A model generated the notes under the pieces. It was not told the origin of the DNA. It did not search any database and worked only from the letters and a program-made list of their open reading frames with translations. A DNA stretch of 64,000 nucleotides from Candidatus Nanosyncoccus alces (GTDB taxonomy: Bacteria; Patescibacteriota; Saccharimonadia; Saccharimonadales; Saccharimonadaceae). The translations under genes were made by a program, and so were the position numbers. Of this stretch, positions 53,597 through 62,556 are shown in pieces. The stretch is from assembly GCF_004138395.1 (NCBI RefSeq), contig NZ_PRLM01000001.1, positions 1-64,000 of the forward strand. Reading direction: 5' to 3'. The first letter of the stretch is position 1. The number at the start of each line of letters is the position of its first letter.

Positions 53597-54634
53597 ATGG
53601 ATAGGGCATATACTTTGACGCATCAAACACCGACTAGAAAAGATTTTGTGGATACGGCGGATTTTGATCAATCGGAGATTGTGGATATTATCAAACTTTC
53701 GCGAGTTGTGCGGGGATACATAAAAGAAGGTGGTTTGTTGAATTCTTTGTTACATAAGACTTTAGCGATGTTGTTTGAACAAAAGTCAACGCGAACTAGG
53801 GTGTCATTTGAAGTGGCAATGGTGCAGCTTGGTGGTCATGCATTAAATTTGGCTCCGGGCGCGATTCAGTTGGGAGCGCATGAAACAATTGAGGACACAG
53901 CGCAGGTGTTGGGACGAATGTGCGATATGATAATGTCGCGGGTGGATAAGCATGAATCAATTGAGGCGCTGGCAAAATATGCTCAAGTATCGGTGATTAA
54001 TGGTATGAGTGACAGAGCGCATCCAACTCAGGGTGTTGGTGATATGATTACGATTTTTGACCATTGGCCGGCTGGGAAAAAACCGGGTGAAGTGAAAGTG
54101 ATTTTTGTGGGCGATGCGACGCAAGTATGTAATACGTTGTGCGATATGACGACAAAGATGGGTATGAATTTTGTGCATTATGGACCAGAAAATCACAAAA
54201 TTGGTGAGGAATGGTTAGAGATTGGTCGGAAAAATGTAGAAAAATATGGTGGCTCGGTGATGTGGACAGACGATGCTGAGTGTCTGAAGGGTGCAGACTT
54301 TATCTACACGGATGTGTGGTATGGCTTGTACGACAAAGAGACCCCGAAAGAAGAGTATATGAAGGATTTTTATCCGAAATATCAAGTGAATGATGAGATG
54401 ATGGCGGCGACTAGCAATCCGAATTGTAGGTTTATGCATTGTTTACCAGCAAATCGCAACGAGGAAGTGACGGATTCGGTATTAGACGGGCCGAATTCGA
54501 TAGCGTGGGATGAGGCAGAAAATCGTCTGACAGCTCAGCGCGGGCTGGTGTTATATTTTGGTCGGGTAGCGCAGGTAACGCTCGATTATATAAAACAACA
54601 AAAGGAGGGCAAAGATGCCAAAGAAGAAATATAA
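53597..54634 (+). CDS. aguB: Putrescine carbamoyltransferase
   Basis: The enzyme converts N-carbamoylputrescine and phosphate to putrescine and carbamoyl phosphate. The 345-aa product has the carbamoyl-phosphate site KSTRTRVSFE (about 63-72), HPTQGVGD, and HCLPANR (about 280). In place of the ornithine-binding SMG loop of ornithine carbamoyltransferases it has TDVWYGLYDKE (about 237-247), the pattern I associate with putrescine carbamoyltransferases, and a helical C-terminal tail. This and the agmatine deiminase downstream support AguB rather than ArgF/ArcB. It overlaps aguD by 20 nt. Confidence 0.88.
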   Translation: MDRAYTLTHQTPTRKDFVDTADFDQSEIVDIIKLSRVVRGYIKEGGLLNSLLHKTLAMLFEQKSTRTRVSFEVAMVQLGGHALNLAPGAIQLGAHETIEDTAQVLGRMCDMIMSRVDKHESIEALAKYAQVSVINGMSDRAHPTQGVGDMITIFDHWPAGKKPGEVKVIFVGDATQVCNTLCDMTTKMGMNFVHYGPENHKIGEEWLEIGRKNVEKYGGSVMWTDDAECLKGADFIYTDVWYGLYDKETPKEEYMKDFYPKYQVNDEMMAATSNPNCRFMHCLPANRNEEVTDSVLDGPNSIAWDEAENRLTAQRGLVLYFGRVAQVTLDYIKQQKEGKDAKEEI

Positions 54635-56084
54635 ATTCAGGCTGTTTTCGGCAGTGCTTGCGACAGTCTGTATAATTTTGGTGGGAGATGCCGTAGCACC
54701 TACTGCAGCCATCGGGAATTCGATGTATGTGTGGTGGGCGATTATGCTAATTGGCTTCTTTGTGCCGTATGCGTTGATTAGCGCAGAGTTAGGTACGCAG
54801 TACCCGTCTGAGGGTGGTATGTATACCTGGATTAAAAAGGCTTTTGGCAAGAAATGGGCCGGTAGAGTAGCTTGGTTTTACTGGGTGAACTATCCACTAT
54901 GGATTGCCTCACTTGCAGATCTCATCACTACGATGATTATGCAGATGTTTGGTATCGAGATGGAAATGTGGATGGTGCTGGCAATTCAGATATTCTACAT
55001 TTTCCTAGTGACGATATTGGGAATGCTAAGGATTTCGCAGTCTGACTGGGTATCGAATATCGGTGCGATTATTAAAATTTTGCTACTTTCTGGTATTGGC
55101 TTCTTAGGCCTTTATGTGTTGTTTTCTAAAGGAACGGCAAATCCGGTAGAGGGTTGGCAAGATTTTGTACCTTTAGCATCGGCTGATGGAGGAATTGATT
55201 GGGCGGGGCTGTCATTTGTGTCGCTTATTATCTTTAATATGCTTGGTTTTGAAGTAGTGGGGACGTTTTACGATGATATGGATAAGCCAAAGAAACAAAT
55301 TCCAAAAGCGATTATCCTAGGTGGGATTTTGATTGCTATTTTCTACATTTTCCCGTCGTTTGGTATGGGCGTAGGTACGCCATTTGAAGAAATCCAAACC
55401 AATACTGGTTTCTTGGATTCTTATACTGTATTAATGGCAAATGCCGGCTTTGAGGCGGCGGCAATTCAATCTATCTTGGTAGTGGTAGGCGGGTTGTTTA
55501 TTTTGACACTGATTTCCAATGTTTCGTCATGGAACTTCGGTGTGTACTCGGTGATTGCATGCGCAGCCGAAGATGGGATGTTCCCGAAGTCTTGGAAGAA
55601 GCGCAATAAAGACGGCGTGCCATATATGGTAGGAATTTGGACCGGCATCGTGGCAACGATTCTAGCGGTGGCGGGTATAATTATTGCCTATGTATTCCCA
55701 GAAATGGAAGAGCTATCTAATATGTTCTGGGCATTCTTCTCACTGTCTTTGGTGTGTCTACTTTTGTCCTATATTCCAATGTTTGCGGCGTTTATCAAAT
55801 TGCACAAGCAAGGGCAACAAGTTAAGAATGGCTATTGGCTAAAGATTGGTCCGGTACTACGTTGGGTAATGGGCGTTGTGCCACTAATCTTGCTGTTTGT
55901 ATCACTATTCTTCACTTTGATACCAGAGCTTAGCTTGGAAGCGATTTTGGACAACTATATATTGATTATTAGTACAGTAATATGTATAGGCATTGGTGAA
56001 ATAATGGTATTCCATATGAGCCAAAAAGATAAACAAAAGAAATTGGCGCGTAAAAAGAAGACAGCGCTAAAGTCTGGCAGATAG
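54615..56084 (+). CDS. aguD: APC-family antiporter, probable agmatine/putrescine exchanger
   Basis: The 489-aa protein has about 12 membrane helices and the APC layout of glutamate/GABA-type antiporters: VCIILVGDAVAPTAAIGNS, EGGMYTWIKKAFGKKWAGR, FNMLGFEVVGTFYDDM and PKKQIPKAI. In agmatine pathways such a transporter exchanges external agmatine for internal putrescine. Position between aguB and aguA supports this, but the substrate is inferred. AAGGAGG lies before the ATG. Confidence 0.85.
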   Translation: MPKKKYKFRLFSAVLATVCIILVGDAVAPTAAIGNSMYVWWAIMLIGFFVPYALISAELGTQYPSEGGMYTWIKKAFGKKWAGRVAWFYWVNYPLWIASLADLITTMIMQMFGIEMEMWMVLAIQIFYIFLVTILGMLRISQSDWVSNIGAIIKILLLSGIGFLGLYVLFSKGTANPVEGWQDFVPLASADGGIDWAGLSFVSLIIFNMLGFEVVGTFYDDMDKPKKQIPKAIILGGILIAIFYIFPSFGMGVGTPFEEIQTNTGFLDSYTVLMANAGFEAAAIQSILVVVGGLFILTLISNVSSWNFGVYSVIACAAEDGMFPKSWKKRNKDGVPYMVGIWTGIVATILAVAGIIIAYVFPEMEELSNMFWAFFSLSLVCLLLSYIPMFAAFIKLHKQGQQVKNGYWLKIGPVLRWVMGVVPLILLFVSLFFTLIPELSLEAILDNYILIISTVICIGIGEIMVFHMSQKDKQKKLARKKKTALKSGR

Positions 56085-56092
56085 TTTATAAT

Positions 56093-56123
56093 AAATAGTG
56101 GGGTAGTTAAAGCCCCACTATTT
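56093..56123 (+). terminator. Hairpin between aguD and aguA
   Basis: AAATAGTGGGG / CCCCACTATTT, 11 bp with a 9-nt loop, followed by TTAATAAAA. It lies inside the operon, 20 nt before aguA, and could reduce aguA expression or protect the upstream mRNA. Confidence 0.7.
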
Positions 56124-56143
56124 TAATAAAAGAAAGGAATTAA

Positions 56144-57238
56144 ATGAGATTGAGTTCTACTCCGAAGCAAGATGGTTTTCATATGCCATCAGAATTGGCG
56201 CCACATAAATGCACTTATCTTTTATGGCCGGAACGTCCGGATAACTGGAGGGGTGGTGCAAAACCAGCCCAGAAGGCTTTTCGGGAAGTGGTAGAGAAGA
56301 TCGCTAAACATGAGCCTGTGGTATTGGGCGTAAATCAATCGCAGTATTTGCATGTGTTGGGTATGAACATGAAGAATGTGCAGGTAGTAGAGATTTCTAA
56401 TAATGATTCGTGGATCCGCGATACTGGCGCGACGATGGTGGTAAACGATGCTGGTGAGATGCGTGCGGTAGATTGGGGTTTTAATGGTTATGGTGGTTTG
56501 GTAGATGGGATTTATTTCCCGTGGGATTTGGACGATCAAATTGCAGCGAAGATGTCTAACATTGAGGGGGTAGATAGATATAGAACGGATGATTTTGTGT
56601 TGGAGGGCGGTTCGATTCATACGGATGGCGAAGGTACTTTGCTGGTAACAGAGGAGACTTTGTTGGCTGAAGGACGCAATCCGGGCAAGAGCAAAGAAGA
56701 GATTGAGGTAATTTTAAAAGAATATACTGGAGCCGAGAAAGTGTTGTGGTTGCCTTATGGTGTATATAAGGATGAGGATACGAATGGTCACGTGGACAAT
56801 ATTTGCCAATTTGTGGCGCCTGGAAAGGTAGTGCTAGCTTGGGAAGATAATCCAGAAGATCCGCAGCATGAACGATCAGTAGCTGATTTGGAGTATCTAC
56901 AAAGTGTGACGGATGCACGAGGGAGGCAACTCGAAGTTGTAAAGATTCATGTGCCAAATGTAATAACAATTACAAAGGAAGAATCAGAGGGCGTAGACGT
57001 GGTGGAAGGTACTTTTCCGCGTAACGAGGGGGATCGCTTGCCGGCATCGTATATCAATTATTATAACTGTAATGGCGCGATAATTTTGCCGGTATTTAAC
57101 GATGAGCATGATGCAGAAGCGGTACGAGTTTTGCAAGAGTGCTTTCCGGATCGGGTGATTGAGACGGTGTATGCGAGAGAGATTTTGCTGGGGGGTGGGA
57201 ACATTCACTGCATTACGCAGCAGGTGCCCAAAGTTTAG
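56144..57238 (+). CDS. aguA: Agmatine deiminase
   Basis: The enzyme hydrolyses agmatine to N-carbamoylputrescine and ammonia. The 364-aa product has the family motifs NDSWIRDTGATMVVN, FNGYGG, LEGGSIHTDGEGTLL, DEDTNGHVDNICQFV and the catalytic Cys in LLGGGNIHCITQQ (about residue 355). These separate it from arginine deiminase (ArcA), whose motifs differ. AAAGGAATT precedes the ATG. It begins the pathway although it lies last in the operon, after an internal hairpin. Confidence 0.96.
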   Translation: MRLSSTPKQDGFHMPSELAPHKCTYLLWPERPDNWRGGAKPAQKAFREVVEKIAKHEPVVLGVNQSQYLHVLGMNMKNVQVVEISNNDSWIRDTGATMVVNDAGEMRAVDWGFNGYGGLVDGIYFPWDLDDQIAAKMSNIEGVDRYRTDDFVLEGGSIHTDGEGTLLVTEETLLAEGRNPGKSKEEIEVILKEYTGAEKVLWLPYGVYKDEDTNGHVDNICQFVAPGKVVLAWEDNPEDPQHERSVADLEYLQSVTDARGRQLEVVKIHVPNVITITKEESEGVDVVEGTFPRNEGDRLPASYINYYNCNGAIILPVFNDEHDAEAVRVLQECFPDRVIETVYAREILLGGGNIHCITQQVPKV

Positions 57239-57254
57239 CAAAAAGGCTAGTTAG

Positions 57255-57289
57255 AAAATTGAGTTGGAAGTGAACTCCAACTCAATTTT
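57255..57289 (+). terminator. Terminator of the agu operon
   Basis: AAAATTGAGTTGGA / TCCAACTCAATTTT, a perfect 14-bp stem with a 7-nt loop and T-run. Confidence 0.93.
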
Positions 57290-57299
57290 TGTTGACGGT

Positions 57300-57338
57300 A
57301 TTTTAATTCCGTTGGAATTAAAATGGTTATGGTATAAT
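57300..57338 (+). promoter_or_regulatory. gpmI promoter with upstream palindrome
   Basis: TGGTATAAT (57330-57338) lies 6 nt before the ATG. Directly upstream ATTTTAATTCC-GTT-GGAATTAAAAT (57300-57324) is a perfect inverted repeat with 11-nt arms covering the -35 region, suggesting a dimeric regulator site; a hairpin role is possible. Confidence 0.6.
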
Positions 57339-57344
57339 TGGGCT

Positions 57345-58967
57345 ATGGATAAATTATCGTATGATGGGCCGATAGTTTTGGCAATTTTGGACGGTGTGGG
57401 GTTGGCGCCGGATGGGCCGGGTAACGCTGTAAGCAGGGCTCGGACATCGTTTCTCGGCAAAGCAGCACGAGAGTATTTACACGTAGCATTGGACGCTTCT
57501 GGTGAAGCAGTGGGGTTGGTGGCTGGTCAAATGGGTAATTCTGAAGTAGGACATAACACGATGGGCGCGGGTCGGGCGATCAAACAAGGTATTGCGAAAA
57601 TAGAAGAGGCTTTTGCTACTGGTGAAGTGTTTGACTCTGAAGCTTGGAAGGGTGCGATTTTAAGAGTGCTTGATAGGAGCGAAGGGACTGGCGGCAATGA
57701 GCAGGCAGCTCAACGTACATTGCATTTTGCTGGGATTTTTTCTGATGGTGGGGTGCATAGCCATATTTCGCATTTAGAGCAAATGATACAAAAAGCGTAC
57801 GATGATGGTGTGCGACGAATGCGTGTGCATGCTATTTTTGATGGGCGTGACGTTTTGCCTCAATCTGAGCCAAAATATATTCAGAGGTTTGAGAAATTTG
57901 CGGCGAAGTTTCAGGATGCAGATATACGAATAGCTTCTGGTGGGGGGCGGATGACTACGGTGTCGGATAGATATGGGAATGATTGGCAGATGGTGGCACG
58001 TGGTTGGGATATGATGGTGAATGGGGAGGCGGATTATTATTTTAAGTCTGCTGAGGAAGCGATATCGGTGTTGCGTCGGGTGAAACCTGGTGTGCAAGAT
58101 CAGAATTTGCCGGCTTTTGTGATAGTTGGTGCTGATGAGCAGCCGGTAGGGAAGATAGAAAAAGGCGACGCGTTGATTTATTTTGATTTTCGGGCAGATC
58201 GGGCGATAGAAATTGCAATGGCGTTTACCTATTGGGACTTCCCGTATTTTAAGCGAGGTGATTACCAGCCGACTGATGTGTATTTTGTGGGGATGACGGA
58301 ATATAATTCTGATACGCATGTACCGGAGCATCGTTTGGTGGAACCGGTGGAAATAGACGAGACTTTGAATAGATTTTTGAGCAAGCAAGGTATTTCGGAG
58401 CTTGCGGTCTCGGAAACGGTGAAGTTTGGCCATGTGACCTATTACTTTAATGGCAATAGTTATGATAAAGTAGTAGGGGAGGAGCACGTAAAGATAGATT
58501 CATATACTGAGCCTTATGAAACACGGCCATGGATGCGGACGGCAGAAATTACCGATGTGGTGTTGGAGAATTTGGATAAGTATAAGTTTGTGAGGCTAAA
58601 CTATCCGGGCGGTGATATGGTGGGGCATACAGCCGATATGGAGGCAACAATTGTAGCAATGGAGGCGATAGATTTGTCGTTAGCACGGATTGCTGCTAAA
58701 GTAGATGAATTGGGTGGTGTGTTGGTGATAGTGGCGGATCACGGTAATGCAGAAGAGTTACTGGACGCGAATGGAGCGAAAAAGACTTCGCATACCACTA
58801 ATAAGGTTCCGTGTATTATATACGATAATACGGCGAATAGAACAAAATATCAGTTAGCACCAGTAGTAGAACCGGGATTAGCAAATATTGCGGCAACGAT
58901 GGCTGTGCTGTTGGGCGAAAATGATTATCCGGAAAGTTGGGATACGGCGCTGATAGAAGTTGAATGA
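57345..58967 (+). CDS. gpmI: 2,3-bisphosphoglycerate-independent phosphoglycerate mutase
   Basis: GpmI interconverts 3- and 2-phosphoglycerate using Mn2+. The 540-aa protein has VLAILDGVGL (metal Asp), the catalytic Ser in GQMGNSEVGHNTMGAGR (about 66), IFDGRDVLP, DFRADRAIEIA, and late metal ligands NYPGGDMVGHTAD and VADHGNAEEL. I chose ATG 57345 because of the -10 6 nt upstream; the frame stays open for 81 nt upstream but through the terminator and operator. No Shine-Dalgarno is present. Confidence 0.95.
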   Translation: MDKLSYDGPIVLAILDGVGLAPDGPGNAVSRARTSFLGKAAREYLHVALDASGEAVGLVAGQMGNSEVGHNTMGAGRAIKQGIAKIEEAFATGEVFDSEAWKGAILRVLDRSEGTGGNEQAAQRTLHFAGIFSDGGVHSHISHLEQMIQKAYDDGVRRMRVHAIFDGRDVLPQSEPKYIQRFEKFAAKFQDADIRIASGGGRMTTVSDRYGNDWQMVARGWDMMVNGEADYYFKSAEEAISVLRRVKPGVQDQNLPAFVIVGADEQPVGKIEKGDALIYFDFRADRAIEIAMAFTYWDFPYFKRGDYQPTDVYFVGMTEYNSDTHVPEHRLVEPVEIDETLNRFLSKQGISELAVSETVKFGHVTYYFNGNSYDKVVGEEHVKIDSYTEPYETRPWMRTAEITDVVLENLDKYKFVRLNYPGGDMVGHTADMEATIVAMEAIDLSLARIAAKVDELGGVLVIVADHGNAEELLDANGAKKTSHTTNKVPCIIYDNTANRTKYQLAPVVEPGLANIAATMAVLLGENDYPESWDTALIEVE

Positions 58968-58999
58968 TACCTGGGGCATTATGCGCGGGAAGTTTGTGC

Positions 59000-59005
59000 T
59001 ATAAT
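59000..59005 (+). promoter_or_regulatory. -10 element of galU
   Basis: TGCTATAAT (58997-59005) ends 9 nt before the galU ATG, implying a leader of only about 2 nt. Confidence 0.6.
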
Positions 59006-59014
59006 GGTGGCATT

Positions 59015-59848
59015 ATGATTACGAAAGCTATTATCCCAGTCGCGGGGTGGGGCACGCGGCGGTTACCAATTACGAAAATTATTGAGAAATCTATGTTGCC
59101 GGTGGGGAATCGGCCACTGGTGGACTATTCCGTGCAAGATTTGATAAAGGCGGGTGTGAAAGATATATATATGGTGATATCTAACGTAGAGCCGTGTCAA
59201 GTGCAGGAGTTTTATAAGGATAATTTGGCGTTGAACCAGTACTTGATTGAACGCGGAAAAGAGGACAGGTTGAAATTGGCAAAAACTTTGCCGGATGACG
59301 TGACGATTCACTATACAGTGCAAGACCCGGCGGCAAAATATGGGACAGCAGTGCCGATTGCGATGGTAGTAGAAGAATATAATATAGATGAGCCGGTGTT
59401 GGTGTTTATGGGCGATGATTTCGTGTGGAACCCGGGTGGCGAGAATGCAGCGGAAGCTTTGATAAAAGCGGCGGGTGAAAATGAGAGCGCGATACTGGGT
59501 GTAGAAATTCCGCTAGAGAAAGTGGAGAAATACGGTGTATTAGCGGCAGAAGATGGGAAGTTGACTGGTGTGGTGGAAAAACCAAAGCCGGAAGAGGCGC
59601 CAAGCAATTTGATTAATGTTTCTAAGTATATAATGGCGCCGGAGCTTTTGCAGCGGATTGTGAAATATGTGAATGAGAATGATTTTGGGCCGAAAGATCA
59701 AGAATACATGGTGACCGACCCGATTGATGAATATATTAAAGATGGTGGTGTGGTGCGTGTGGCACCAGCTACGGGCGAGTACTTGGACGGTGGCTCAGTA
59801 GAAGGCTGGTTGCATGCGAATGAAGTAGTATGTAAAGAACGCAAGTAG
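59015..59848 (+). CDS. galU: UTP-glucose-1-phosphate uridylyltransferase
   Basis: GalU makes UDP-glucose for glycolipids and surface sugars. The 277-aa product has the nucleotide-binding AGWGTRRLPITKIIEKSMLP, QDPAAKYGTAVPIA, VFMGDDFVW, GVVEKPKPEEAPSNLI and DGGSVEGWLHAN. I chose ATG 59015, which starts the conserved domain; the frame remains open 51 nt upstream into gpmI. UDP-glucose from this enzyme could feed the GT8 and GT4 glycosyltransferases at 7-9.8 and 14.4-15.6 kb. Confidence 0.95.
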   Translation: MITKAIIPVAGWGTRRLPITKIIEKSMLPVGNRPLVDYSVQDLIKAGVKDIYMVISNVEPCQVQEFYKDNLALNQYLIERGKEDRLKLAKTLPDDVTIHYTVQDPAAKYGTAVPIAMVVEEYNIDEPVLVFMGDDFVWNPGGENAAEALIKAAGENESAILGVEIPLEKVEKYGVLAAEDGKLTGVVEKPKPEEAPSNLINVSKYIMAPELLQRIVKYVNENDFGPKDQEYMVTDPIDEYIKDGGVVRVAPATGEYLDGGSVEGWLHANEVVCKERK

Positions 59849-59854
59849 TATTTT

Positions 59855-61573
59855 TTATTTGTGTTCTTCTCCGATTTCTTTGGCCATACGCTCGAGTTTG
59901 CGGAAATCGGTTTTGTTGGCGCGGGTGAGTGGAAGATCGTCCAAGAAAATGACTTTGCGGGGGATTTCGTAAGATTTGAGCGTGATGCGGCGACGGCCGA
60001 GATTAAACGGTTGGGTAGCTTGCTTCATGATTTTACGACGGATTTGGTTGTTATGGCCGACGCCGTCATTGGTGACGATGAAAGCGTAAGAAGCGAGCTT
60101 TAGCTTGGGATCGGGGCCTTTAACAACGTAGCATTTTTTCACTAAATCGGATTTGGCGATGGCGGCACGGACAACTTCGTAATAAACTTTGGCCGGAAGA
60201 TTATTAATAAAGAAAGTGGCGCGACCAACCAAAGTGATGTAGCCGGTTTCGGAAACGTAGGCGAGATCGCCGGTTTTGACGAAGCGCTTGCCTTTGATTT
60301 TGATGATTTTGTCTTCGTCTAGTTCCGGACGGTTATAGTAGCGGTTTAGCATGTGCTTGCCGGTGCAATAAAGGATGCCGGTTTTGCCGAAGCCGAGCTC
60401 TTCGCCAGTTTCCGGGTCTAGCACCATGACGTGGGTGCCGGCGGGGATGCGGCCGACAGAATCGGGATTATAGGCGGCGGTGCCGACAGCGGTGGAAATA
60501 AGGCCGAGAGCTTCGCCGACACCGTAGCCGTTGCTGATTTTGACGTTTTTGAGCCCGCGAGATTTGAAAAACTCTAGCGCGGCCAGTGAAGCGGATTTTT
60601 CTAGGCGTTCACCGCCAGAAGCGAACATTTTGAGATCAGAAATGTCGGTGTCTTCTTTGATATTTGGCAAAGCTTCAAGTAGGGGCGGGATGCCGAAGAT
60701 GGTGTTAGGGTTTTTGCCGATATAATAATCTAGGTTAGTATCGTCTATATCGGGGGTAAGGATGACTTCGCCACCGCCGCAAATGGGGGCGATAACAGAA
60801 ACTACCAGCCCGTAAGGGCAGTCAAACTTGACGTAGCTCATCCAGGAATGCAACTCTTTATCCCACATTTTGACGTTGGACGCAACTTTGGAATAGATAG
60901 CATCGGCGATGAGATTTTTGTTAGTAAAGACCATGGGCTTGGGGCCAGAAGTAGAGCCAGAAGTGAAAGAGATAAGAGCTTCTTTGTTGGCGGAAAAGAT
61001 GTTTCTAGGTGTGTGGCCTTTATATTTTTCGGCAATTTTAGTGATGGGCTGATGGCCAAGCCAGAAACCATCTAGGGCGTGAAATTCAATATCTTCTGTT
61101 TGCTCATCGTCTGGGCTGGCTTCGTCTACGGTGCGGCCATCTAGATTGATGACGTATTTGACGGACTTGGCGTCTTTTTTAAGATCTTTGATACGGCCGG
61201 GAGATTTTTTGTAAGTGATAAGAATGGACGAATTGAATTCGTCTAGGTAGTGTAAGAGCGTGTCGCGTGGGGTTTTTTCGTCCAGAAAGGCAACGACGGC
61301 GCCGATTTGGTTGGCGGCTAAGAAAATTAGGATATTTTCGTACATAGAGCGGCCGGTGGCGACGGTGATAATGTCGCCAGATTTGATGCCGAGTTCTAGG
61401 AAGGCTTTGGCAAGGGTTTTGCGGTCGTTTTTGAGTTCGCGACGGGTGAAGTCTAGTTCTTTCTGATTGGCGACGACGCCGTCCCAGTGGCGGAAACTAG
61501 AAAGATTAAATAATGCTGATATGCTGATAGGCGGGACGAATGGGTCGCGCTTCTGATGCTTGATTTTTAACAT
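59855..61573 (-). CDS. AMP-forming acyl ligase (acyl-CoA synthetase-like)
   Basis: The 572-aa protein belongs to the ANL superfamily, which activates a carboxylate as acyl-AMP. It has the phosphate-binding TSGSTSGPKPMVFT (about 205), the A5-type SNGYGVGEALG, KTGDLAYVSETGYITLVGR (A7-A8 hinge) and NKTDFRKLERM with the catalytic Lys near the C terminus. It may activate fatty acids taken from a host or medium for the acyltransferase at 8 kb; no carrier protein gene is adjacent. AGGAGG precedes the ATG. It converges on galU with a 6-nt gap. Confidence 0.85.
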   Translation of the reverse strand: MLKIKHQKRDPFVPPISISALFNLSSFRHWDGVVANQKELDFTRRELKNDRKTLAKAFLELGIKSGDIITVATGRSMYENILIFLAANQIGAVVAFLDEKTPRDTLLHYLDEFNSSILITYKKSPGRIKDLKKDAKSVKYVINLDGRTVDEASPDDEQTEDIEFHALDGFWLGHQPITKIAEKYKGHTPRNIFSANKEALISFTSGSTSGPKPMVFTNKNLIADAIYSKVASNVKMWDKELHSWMSYVKFDCPYGLVVSVIAPICGGGEVILTPDIDDTNLDYYIGKNPNTIFGIPPLLEALPNIKEDTDISDLKMFASGGERLEKSASLAALEFFKSRGLKNVKISNGYGVGEALGLISTAVGTAAYNPDSVGRIPAGTHVMVLDPETGEELGFGKTGILYCTGKHMLNRYYNRPELDEDKIIKIKGKRFVKTGDLAYVSETGYITLVGRATFFINNLPAKVYYEVVRAAIAKSDLVKKCYVVKGPDPKLKLASYAFIVTNDGVGHNNQIRRKIMKQATQPFNLGRRRITLKSYEIPRKVIFLDDLPLTRANKTDFRKLERMAKEIGEEHK

Positions 61574-61644
61574 ATACCTCCTGTGTTAAGTTTATTTTAA
61601 CATATTTTTGTATGGGGAGTGGAGGACTTTTGGGGAATGTATGA

Positions 61645-61650
61645 TATAAT
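61645..61650 (+). promoter_or_regulatory. -10 element of the gene at 61679
   Basis: TGATATAAT extended -10 (61642-61650) with a leader of about 20 nt containing AAAGGA. Confidence 0.6.
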
Positions 61651-61678
61651 CTAAACATAAATAATTTGAAAGGAAAAT

Positions 61679-62485
61679 ATGCAACCAAATAATATAGGCA
61701 ATCAGCCGGCGGGGCCAGCAGCTGAGGCCGGAATGGCGAGTGCGGGTGCGCCGGTGAATGCGGCTAGTGCTGCACCAAAATCACCTGACCCAACGTTTGA
61801 TAACGGGCCATCCGTAGTAGAGGGTAAAGGTGGAAAGAAGACCGGCTGGATAATTGGTTTAGTATTGATGGCTTTGATTGCAGCCGGTGGCGTAGGATTT
61901 GGCGTGTGGGCCTGGATGGATGGCAATACACAGAAGGACGCGTTGAATATGCAAATTAGCTCGCTGAAGCAACAGGTTAATAGTTTGCAAGAGCAATTAG
62001 ATAATGGTGGAGCTGAATATAATAATCCAATAATACAATCTTTGAATTCTGACGAAGAATATAGAGTATGGCTGAGTTCTTCCATTGTGGATGGGAAAGA
62101 AATGAGAATTGGGATTAAAGATGGAAAAATTGATATTTGTAGTATCTATGAGACGGGCGGTGCTTTTGTTGACGATTGCATGATTGAAGGCGTTTCTGGT
62201 GATATTTTTAATGTAGTAGAATTTGGACAAGGACAGGATAATTCGAATTCAAACATTGGTTTCATTATGACGGACGGCTCTGTTTATTATTTTCCGTTTG
62301 TTGAGGCTATGAAAAATAATGAGTTCAGCATAAAAGGTAAATTAAATGTTGACGGATTTGTTACTGACGCTATTGAGATTACTGCTGGTCCTACAGAGCC
62401 TGGTGTGGCGGGCGGTTATGGCTCTACAATATTCATCCTTAAGGATGGTACTTACGTTAAGTTTGATGAAGCAATGTTAAATTAG
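61679..62485 (+). CDS. Membrane-anchored protein with coiled coil, function unknown
   Basis: The 268-aa protein has an Ala/Pro/Gly-rich cytoplasmic N terminus (about 1-52), one membrane helix (about 56-80, IIGLVLMALIAAGGVGFGVW), a short coiled coil (about 88-107, NMQISSLKQQVNSLQEQLD), and an extracytoplasmic beta-rich domain of about 150 residues. The layout resembles Saccharibacteria-type surface proteins with a low-complexity N-terminal tail. No family is recognised. Confidence 0.65.
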   Translation: MQPNNIGNQPAGPAAEAGMASAGAPVNAASAAPKSPDPTFDNGPSVVEGKGGKKTGWIIGLVLMALIAAGGVGFGVWAWMDGNTQKDALNMQISSLKQQVNSLQEQLDNGGAEYNNPIIQSLNSDEEYRVWLSSSIVDGKEMRIGIKDGKIDICSIYETGGAFVDDCMIEGVSGDIFNVVEFGQGQDNSNSNIGFIMTDGSVYYFPFVEAMKNNEFSIKGKLNVDGFVTDAIEITAGPTEPGVAGGYGSTIFILKDGTYVKFDEAMLN

Positions 62486-62508
62486 TTACAAGATAGGAAG
62501 AATGATAA

Positions 62509-62546
62509 TTAGCACTCTTGCATTGTGAGTGCTAATTTGCTACAAT
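62509..62546 (+). promoter_or_regulatory. CIRCE operator overlapping the clpC promoter
   Basis: TTAGCACTC-N9-GAGTGCTAA (62509-62535) is a perfect CIRCE element, the binding site of the heat-shock repressor HrcA. The -35 TTGCAT (62518-62523) lies in the CIRCE spacer and the -10 TACAAT (62541-62546) follows after 17 nt, so HrcA binding would directly cover the promoter. Confidence 0.95.
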
Positions 62547-62556
62547 AGGGGGTATT

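Noticed and set aside
53597-57238. Arginine deiminase pathway (ArcA/ArcB)
   Set aside because: The deiminase has agmatine deiminase motifs, and the carbamoyltransferase has TDVWYGLY instead of the ornithine-type SMG loop.
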